From assembly GCA_030670005.1 (NCBI GenBank), contig DAOVCL010000016.1:1-17982 (forward strand): a DNA stretch of 17,982 bases, given 5' to 3'. The position numbers and the translations under genes were made by a program. The DNA comes from Candidatus Zixiibacteriota bacterium (lineage in GTDB: Bacteria; SM23-81; DAOVCL01). A model generated the notes under the pieces. It was given only the letters and a program-made list of their open reading frames with translations. It was not told the DNA's origin and did not search any database. Below, piece by piece: positions 13,825 to 17,982 of this stretch. Position 1 is the stretch's first letter, and every line of letters begins with the position of its first letter.

Positions 13825-13897
13825 TAGCGCCACGGGGAATCGAACCCCGGTCACATGGCTGAGAACCACGTATCCTAGACCTCTAGACGATGGCGCC
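13825..13897 (-). tRNA. tRNA-Glu(CTC)
   Basis: A 73-nt class I tRNA. Acceptor GGCGCCA pairs with TGGCGCT, with a G1-U72 wobble as in several bacterial and plastid glutamate tRNAs, and discriminator A. CCA is not encoded; a TTTTT run follows. The anticodon loop TTCTCAG gives CTC. It lies downstream of gltX and tRNA-Gln, separated from them by a palindromic element, and 52 nt before the beta-helix start. Confidence 0.95.
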
Positions 13898-13909
13898 AAG
13901 TTATCCAGG

Positions 13910-14048
13910 ATTATGCATTAAACACCGAAAATCACTGAAGTAAAAAGAGACCCAAAGAGAGGATTTTACCTAAAAAATGAAATGCCAATTTTTATAAATC
14001 ATTTATATTTCGGTAGTTTCGGTGTCACTCGGTGTTTACTCGCATAAT
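13910..14048. repeat. 139-bp element with about 19-bp inverted ends between two tRNAs
   Basis: The left end ATTATGCATTAAACACCGA (13910-13928) is answered by an inverted right end at 14029-14048 that differs by three bases and one indel. Further inward the left ATCACTGAAG and the right TTTCGGTGTCAC stay partly complementary. The interior is AT-rich and non-coding. It separates tRNA-Gln(CTG) from tRNA-Glu(CTC) and looks like a MITE-like insertion in a tRNA unit. Confidence 0.65.
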
Positions 14049-14056
14049 TCAGATTC

Positions 14057-14130
14057 TGGCTGGGGAGCAGGGATTCGAACCCCGACACCGAGATCCAGAG
14101 TCTCGTGTCCTGCCATTAGACGACTCCCCA
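14057..14130 (-). tRNA. tRNA-Gln(CTG)
   Basis: A 74-nt class I tRNA with encoded CCA (14059-14057). Acceptor TGGGGAG pairs with CTCCCCA, so the first pair is U1-A72, and the discriminator is G. The anticodon loop CTCTGGA gives CTG. It starts only 3 nt after the gltX stop codon, so it must be cut out of the gltX transcript or arise from a promoter within gltX. The U1-A72 pair is the feature bacterial GatCAB uses to accept mischarged tRNA-Gln, but GlnRS also accepts it. Confidence 0.96.
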
Positions 14131-14133
14131 CCT

Positions 14134-15570
14134 CTATTCAGATATCAAGCTAAGGGTGTTCTCTAACCTCTTTAAAACCTTCTCCTTACCCAAAAGTTCC
14201 AACAGGTGAAAAAGGCTGGGCCCACCTTTTCTTCCCGTTGCGGCAACCCGGAGAGGATGAATAAGCTCTGCCGCCTTCACCCCCAGCTCTTTGGCCAGGG
14301 CTCTTAAGGCAATTTCGATATTTTCTGCAGAAAAATCTTTTAGCTCGGCAAACCTCTCCCCTAACAAGACTATCTTCCTCTTTGTTCCTGGGCTGCGAAG
14401 ATACTCCTCAACCGTCTGCGGATCATACTCTATTTCAGAGGAGAAGAAATAACTCCCCAAATCCTCGAAGTCAGTGAGCTTATGGGCCCTCTCCCTGAGA
14501 AGCAGAAGCACCCTCTTCAACCATTCCCTTTTTTCCTCCCCAAGTTCCTCCCGGAACCATCCCTTCTCTCTGAGAAAGGGAAGGACAAGCCTGAGCAGAT
14601 CCCCTTCCTCCAACCCCTTTATGTACTGGCTGTTCATCCACTCTAACTTCTGGATGTCGAAGATCGGATTTCTGGGGCTAACCCTGGCCAGGCTGAAGAC
14701 CTTTACCAGCTCCTGGCGGCTCATTATCTCCCGGTCGTCGCCGGGCGACCAGCCCAAAAGGGCCAAATAATTGACTAAAGCCTCAGGGAGAAAACCCATC
14801 TTTTTGTATTCAGTGACCGAGACCGCCCCATGACGTTTGGATATTTTGCTTCGGTCTTCCCCTAAACCTAAGGGAAGATGGGCAAACTGGGGGGAAGGGG
14901 CTCCCAAGGCTTTATATATTAAGATCTGCTTGAAGGTATTGGAGAGATGGTCGTTACCCCTGATCACATGGGTTATCCTCATCTCCAGGTCATCAACTAT
15001 ACAGGCCAGATTGTAGGTGGGACGGCCATCTGAGCGCACAATGATGAGATCCTCAATATCTGAGTTGTCCTTCTCCACCCGACCACAGACCAGATCCTCA
15101 ACTACCGTCTCCCCCTCGGGCACAAAGAAACGAAGGGTCGTGGGCCTTCCCTCCCTCTCCAGTTCTTGCCTCTCCTCAGGGGTAAGCCTTAAACAGCGAC
15201 GATTGTATTTCCAGTCTTTCTTCTCCTTTATGGCCCGCTCCCTTCTCTCCCTTAGTTCATCTTCTGAGCAGTAACAGTAATAAGCATTTTTTGAGGTTAA
15301 AAGCCTTTGGGCATAATCCCGGTAAAGCTCCATCCGTTGAGATTGAAAGTAAGGGCCCTCATCCCAATCCAGACCTAACCATCTTAAGCTGTCAATGATC
15401 ACATCCACCATCTGGGGGCTGGATCTCTCCAGGTCGGTATCCTCAATCCGCAGAATGAATTTCCCCCTCTTATTTCGAGCAAAAAGCCAGTTGTAAAGGG
15501 CTGTGCGGGCAGTCCCTATATGTAGAAATCCGGTAGGAGAGGGGGCGATGCGAACCCTGACCTCCCCCAT
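14134..15570 (-). CDS. gltX: Glutamyl-tRNA synthetase (GluRS)
   Basis: A 478-residue class Ic synthetase that charges tRNA-Glu with glutamate; in organisms without GlnRS the non-discriminating form also charges tRNA-Gln, which GatCAB then amidates. The ATP-binding motifs are HIGT (17-20, in APSPTGFLHIGTARTALYNW) and KISKR (242-246). An E. coli-type zinc site is intact: C99, C101, Y122 and C126, with the family's 24-residue spacing between the second and last Cys. The C-terminal helical anticodon-binding domain covers about 310-478. The length is normal. It starts 2 nt after the DUF3566 gene and ends 3 nt before tRNA-Gln(CTG). Whether it is discriminating cannot be settled from motifs that I can read safely. 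Confidence 0.96.
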   Translation of the reverse strand: MGEVRVRIAPSPTGFLHIGTARTALYNWLFARNKRGKFILRIEDTDLERSSPQMVDVIIDSLRWLGLDWDEGPYFQSQRMELYRDYAQRLLTSKNAYYCYCSEDELRERRERAIKEKKDWKYNRRCLRLTPEERQELEREGRPTTLRFFVPEGETVVEDLVCGRVEKDNSDIEDLIIVRSDGRPTYNLACIVDDLEMRITHVIRGNDHLSNTFKQILIYKALGAPSPQFAHLPLGLGEDRSKISKRHGAVSVTEYKKMGFLPEALVNYLALLGWSPGDDREIMSRQELVKVFSLARVSPRNPIFDIQKLEWMNSQYIKGLEEGDLLRLVLPFLREKGWFREELGEEKREWLKRVLLLLRERAHKLTDFEDLGSYFFSSEIEYDPQTVEEYLRSPGTKRKIVLLGERFAELKDFSAENIEIALRALAKELGVKAAELIHPLRVAATGRKGGPSLFHLLELLGKEKVLKRLENTLSLISE

Positions 15571-15572
15571 AG

Positions 15573-15935
15573 TTAAGCGAATTCCTCTCGCCTCGGCGAT
15601 TCTATAGACGACACCTCTTCGGCTAAGGAGAGCTTAACACCCCCTATCCATTTAGCCAGAAGGTTGTAGAGGCCAGCCGAGATGGCTGTGACAATAGATC
15701 CGAACACAGCATAGAATATGGCAAACACAAAGGACATAAAAAAGCCCGCAATACCTGAGAAGAGGCCTATCATAGGAAATGTATTTTCTCCACCTATGAA
15801 GCCCGCCATCCCCCCTACGAGGGTGAAGATAAGAGTGTAGAATAGACCCACCAAGAGCCCAATGATGGCATAGAGAAAGAAGACTATTTTCACCAAGGAC
15901 CAGACATCCACCCTCTTCAGTTCGAAATTCACCAT
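15573..15935 (-). CDS. DUF3566-type membrane protein
   Basis: A 120-residue protein with two strongly hydrophobic stretches (about 14-45 and 55-88), the second perhaps a hairpin of two helices. The N-terminal ELKRVDVWSLVKIVFFLYAI and C-terminal LYNLLAKWIGGVKLSL match the pattern I know for DUF3566 proteins. Function is unknown; in actinobacteria a longer homologue lies next to gyrA. The acidic tail (SLAEEVSSIESPRREEFA) is probably cytoplasmic. The Shine-Dalgarno CAGGAGGGT abuts the ATG. The stop lies 2 nt before gltX, so the two are surely cotranscribed, though a functional link to GluRS is not evident. Confidence 0.75.
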   Translation of the reverse strand: MVNFELKRVDVWSLVKIVFFLYAIIGLLVGLFYTLIFTLVGGMAGFIGGENTFPMIGLFSGIAGFFMSFVFAIFYAVFGSIVTAISAGLYNLLAKWIGGVKLSLAEEVSSIESPRREEFA

Positions 15936-16075
15936 ACCCTCCTGAGTTTAAAATTTGGAATTAACTGAGGCAATGACCATAGGCAGAGGCTTAAGTTCCC
16001 TCTTGAGGGGATCAAGTGCCAACCCTAAGGGCCTCCAGGGTAAATGCTCTTAGCCCGATCTATTCATAAGTTTTA

Positions 16076-16204
16076 GCCACGAAGACACTAAGAAGATTGA
16101 GCATAAAAAAACTCGCTTATTAAACTGAGTTTTTCTGCGTTAATCTGTGAACATTTGCTCAATCTATATTTGATCAAGACTTTGGGGCTTGATGTCTTTG
16201 TGGC
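16076..16204. repeat. Nested three-tier palindromic element
   Basis: Outer arms GCCACGAAGACA (16076-16087) and TGTCTTTGTGGC (16193-16204) pair with one mismatch. Middle arms GATTGAGCA (16095-16103) and TGCTCAATC (16156-16164) and inner arms AAAAACTC (16107-16114) and GAGTTTTT (16127-16134) are perfect. It occupies most of the 311-bp gap 15936-16246, which otherwise shows no gene. The GCCAC-AAGACAC ends belong to a common type of interspersed palindrome. Confidence 0.65.
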
Positions 16205-16235
16205 ATATGAATTATTCAGGCTAAGGGGATAGGCG

Positions 16236-16259
16236 AAAAAAGTTGTTTATTTAAACAAC
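16236..16259 (-). terminator. Intrinsic terminator overlapping the HicA-like stop codon
   Basis: On the minus strand GTTGTTTA (16259-16252) pairs perfectly with TAAACAAC (16249-16242), followed by TTTTTT (16241-16236). The TAA stop codon of the last cassette gene is the first triplet of the right arm. The stem is AT-rich and so weak alone, but with the U6 tract it fits a rho-independent terminator that closes the three-gene cassette. Confidence 0.65.
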
Positions 16260-16534
16260 CCTTTGTCCTTCAAAATCTGATCGTAGTCATCCCCTGTAAT
16301 TGGGCACTTGAATAAATCTACAACCTGCCTAATTGTATCTAACCTTAGCTCCTTTCTCATTCTTTTAAGCAGCGCCACCCCGTAAGTCTTATAGCTACTC
16401 CCATACGATATATATGTATATGCTCCAGTCCTTTTCCCCTGATATTCATGGTAAAAACATCTATGGTGTGTATCTTCTTTTACAAAACCTTTGGAAGGAA
16501 GATTAGATTCTATTATCCTTCTTTCGATCTGCAA
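16247..16534 (-). CDS. HicA-like small protein (candidate toxin)
   Basis: A 95-residue protein. The core resembles the HicA double-stranded RNA-binding-like fold: LPSKGFVKEDTHHRCFYHE, in which H23/H24 occupy the place of the HicA catalytic His, then GKRTGAYTYISYGSSYKTYG and the helix LLKRMRKELRL. The tail CPITGDDYDQILKDKG is shared with a family I recall only as hypothetical. Relatives usually have 'SHGS' where this one has 'SYGS' (Tyr for His), which may matter for activity. The start is TTG at 16534, directly after the TAA of the preceding gene with no gap, implying translational reinitiation. It is AT-rich and closes the cassette. The toxin role is inference from fold and position. Confidence 0.65.
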   Translation of the reverse strand: MQIERRIIESNLPSKGFVKEDTHHRCFYHEYQGKRTGAYTYISYGSSYKTYGVALLKRMRKELRLDTIRQVVDLFKCPITGDDYDQILKDKGLFK

Positions 16535-16963
16535 TTATTCCTCAACAAGTAAATCCTGGTAGAGTTCCTTTAACCTTAAAGCGTCTCCTATAAGTTTACT
16601 GTTGTTTAATTTCTTATAGTACTCAAAAAAATGTATAATATGCAAACATAAATCCTGAAGGGCATTTTCAGAAGTATTTCCGGTGCCGCAAACAGAAAGG
16701 TTTTCATTCTCAGCAAAAAATAAATCCTCATCACGATAAATTCTTACTGTTATGGGTTTGGGAGTATAAAACCTTTTTGCTTCTACAAAGATTCTCCATA
16801 TAGGACTTGGTTGATACTTCTTAATATGGTTAAAAACTTGTTGTGGATCAATCGCAGAAGCTGTCTCTACCTCTTTAACTTTGGAGTCTATATAATTTTC
16901 TGGTACATATGCCGTTCTTTCTTTTATCATATCATAAGTGCTTTCAACTAATGAAGGACTCAT
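16535..16963 (-). CDS. HicB-like protein (candidate antitoxin)
   Basis: A 142-residue protein. Residues 70-118 (ITVRIYRDEDLFFAENENLS, then VCGTGNTSENALQDLCLHII) follow the HicB partial RNase H-like pattern: a strand, an 'a.c.el.v.G.G.T.eEAl..l' motif and a helix. An N-terminal segment of about 69 residues with PSPIWRIFVEAKRF precedes it, and a basic/acidic helix (120-142) follows. I see no ribbon-helix-helix or HTH domain, so autorepression is not obvious. Its ATG shares one base with the TAA of the TIGR04255 gene (TAATG), and the HicA-like gene starts at its stop, so all three are coupled. The antitoxin role is inference. Confidence 0.6.
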   Translation of the reverse strand: MSPSLVESTYDMIKERTAYVPENYIDSKVKEVETASAIDPQQVFNHIKKYQPSPIWRIFVEAKRFYTPKPITVRIYRDEDLFFAENENLSVCGTGNTSENALQDLCLHIIHFFEYYKKLNNSKLIGDALRLKELYQDLLVEE

Positions 16964-17670
16964 TATATCACCTCTCCCTGCATTACTTTTTTATAGCTGT
17001 CGGTTATTAGCTCCTCGAATAAATATTTTGTATGTTGATGACTTTCGTCAAGATATTTGTCTATTGAGCCAAAAATCAAATTCTCTTCTTTGGCATAATC
17101 AAAATCTAAAATAATGACCTCTTGGGTTTTATCGGGAGAAATAGCTGGTTCAATACGTGTTGTTATACTGCCACCTTTAGTCTGAGATACAAATATCATA
17201 TTTAGATTTTTAAAATTAGTTGGAATGGACTTCGGTAACTCCATCTTAATATTTAAATAATTTTTTATGGGGATAACATCTCTTTCCCTCGTAAAAGGTA
17301 TGATATTTATATACCGCAGTCCTGTTCTGTTAAGTTTTTTAACCTTAAACAATTCTCCAAAAATGGAAAATATCCTCATCGTCTCTTTTTTAAATGGTTT
17401 AAAACCACTATACTTTTTGCAATATACCGCTATTTTATTAACAGACAACATAACCCCATTAGTGCCATCTTCACGTTCGAATTTATATGGTTCTAAAGCC
17501 ATCGCTTTACCTTCGAATGATTTAGGAATCAAAACTTTTGAGTAAACATCCCTTACCTTCTCATAAAATTTGTCTCTATTGCATTCAATGGCTGGCTCTC
17601 CCGGGAATCTTATCTCAAAAACCGTCTCGACAAGAGGAGCACTCTTATAAATTTCGTTCTTGTTGGTCAT
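16963..17670 (-). CDS. TIGR04255 family protein
   Basis: A 235-residue protein with the hallmarks of TIGR04255: an N-terminal YKSAPLVETVFEIRFPGE, a central GLRYINIIPF, then IEPAISPDK...VIILDFDY, and a C-terminal HQHTKYLFEELITDSYKKVM helix. The family is widespread but of unknown function, often placed beside small hypothetical or restriction/toxin-antitoxin genes. AGGAGG (17689-17684) lies upstream of the ATG but 13 nt away, longer than ideal. The gene is AT-rich (hand count of 17101-17160: 21 G+C of 60) and starts 74 nt after tRNA-Ser(GCT), from whose promoter it may be read. It begins a three-gene cassette. Confidence 0.85.
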   Translation of the reverse strand: MTNKNEIYKSAPLVETVFEIRFPGEPAIECNRDKFYEKVRDVYSKVLIPKSFEGKAMALEPYKFEREDGTNGVMLSVNKIAVYCKKYSGFKPFKKETMRIFSIFGELFKVKKLNRTGLRYINIIPFTRERDVIPIKNYLNIKMELPKSIPTNFKNLNMIFVSQTKGGSITTRIEPAISPDKTQEVIILDFDYAKEENLIFGSIDKYLDESHQHTKYLFEELITDSYKKVMQGEVI

Positions 17671-17743
17671 CTTAGCTTAATAACCTCCTCTTCTTCTGTA
17701 ATAGGGAATCACAACATAGCATGCCTCAACCCCCTCTTAAGAC

Positions 17744-17836
<93 letters not shown>

Positions 17837-17848
17837 GATTAACCATAG

Positions 17849-17933
17849 CGGAGGGTGAGGGACTCGAACCCCCAAGTCCGTTAAGGGACGGCGGATTTCA
17901 AGTCCGCTGCCTTACCAGTTAGGCTAACCCTCC
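17849..17933 (-). tRNA. tRNA-Ser(TGA)
   Basis: An 85-nt class II tRNA without encoded CCA. Acceptor GGAGGGT (17933-17927) pairs with ACCCTCC, discriminator G, anticodon loop CTTGAAA giving TGA, and a variable arm GTCCCTTAACGGAC. It is the first gene after the promoter at 17944-17972. Confidence 0.95.
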
Positions 17934-17943
17934 AGCCAGGGCA

Positions 17944-17972
17944 AATATAAGGTTTTTAACCAGGCGTGTCAA
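17944..17972 (-). promoter_or_regulatory. Sigma70-type promoter of the tRNA-Ser pair
   Basis: TTGACA (17972-17967), a 17-nt spacer and TATATT (17949-17944), with the tRNA 5' end 11 nt past the -10. Both boxes and the spacing match the housekeeping consensus closely and the layout equals that of the tRNA-Arg promoter. The TIGR04255 cassette may be served by read-through from it. Confidence 0.8.
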
Positions 17973-17982
17973 CAAAAAGTTT

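Noticed and set aside
15947..15975. TTGCCT/TAAACT promoter-like pair before the DUF3566 gene
   Set aside because: Transcription from it would start inside the Shine-Dalgarno or the start codon, leaving no leader; probably chance in an AT-rich stretch.

Overview
The window looks like chromosomal DNA of an uncultured Gram-negative bacterium, probably from the FCB-related candidate phyla (the WOR-3/TA06/Zixibacteria/Latescibacteria kind of genome); this placement is inference. Two secreted proteins end in a FlgD-like/T9SS-type C-terminal domain containing the 'YPNPF' signature, a patatin is fused to an outer-membrane barrel, and TTG starts with good Shine-Dalgarno sequences recur (ftsK, the Nif3-family gene, the HicA-like gene). 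Every protein gene and all seven tRNAs that I accept lie on the minus strand, so read the map from right to left for transcription.

Layout from high to low coordinates: (a) 17.97-17.74 kb, a consensus promoter driving tRNA-Ser(TGA) and tRNA-Ser(GCT). (b) 17.67-16.24 kb, an AT-rich, tightly coupled three-gene cassette: a TIGR04255-family protein, a HicB-like protein and a HicA-like small protein, closed by a hairpin-plus-T6 terminator. (c) 15.94-13.83 kb, a DUF3566-type membrane protein, gltX, tRNA-Gln(CTG), a palindromic element and tRNA-Glu(CTC): a glutamyl-tRNA synthetase followed directly by tRNAs it may charge. (d) 13.77-10.42 kb, a secreted beta-helix protein and an unrecognised exported protein of about 278 residues. 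(e) 10.07-9.29 kb, a consensus promoter, tRNA-Arg(ACG), tadA, tRNA-Ser(CGA) and tRNA-Ser(GGA): the tRNA deaminase sits beside its expected substrate. (f) 8.61-4.29 kb, a patatin/BamA-like (PlpD-type) protein overlapping a subtilisin-like protease. (g) 4.02-3.27 kb, a Nif3-family protein. (h) 2.89-2.28 kb, an AT-rich pair consisting of a small protein and an overlapping minimal nucleotidyltransferase, flanked by copies of a repeat. (i) 2.12 kb to the left edge, ftsK, cut off near its C-terminus.

Two things stand out. First, the tRNA genes are organised around translation enzymes: all four serine isoacceptor anticodons needed to read the six serine codons (GGA, CGA, TGA, GCT) are present, with tadA and gltX embedded in tRNA transcription units. 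Second, two AT-rich insertions look like acquired toxin-antitoxin or defence-type cassettes; the TIGR04255/HicB-like/HicA-like trio is my best candidate for an undescribed system. Intergenic gaps are full of unrelated palindromic or nested inverted repeats, one per gap, and a GC-rich palindromic block also sits inside the coding sequence of the beta-helix protein.
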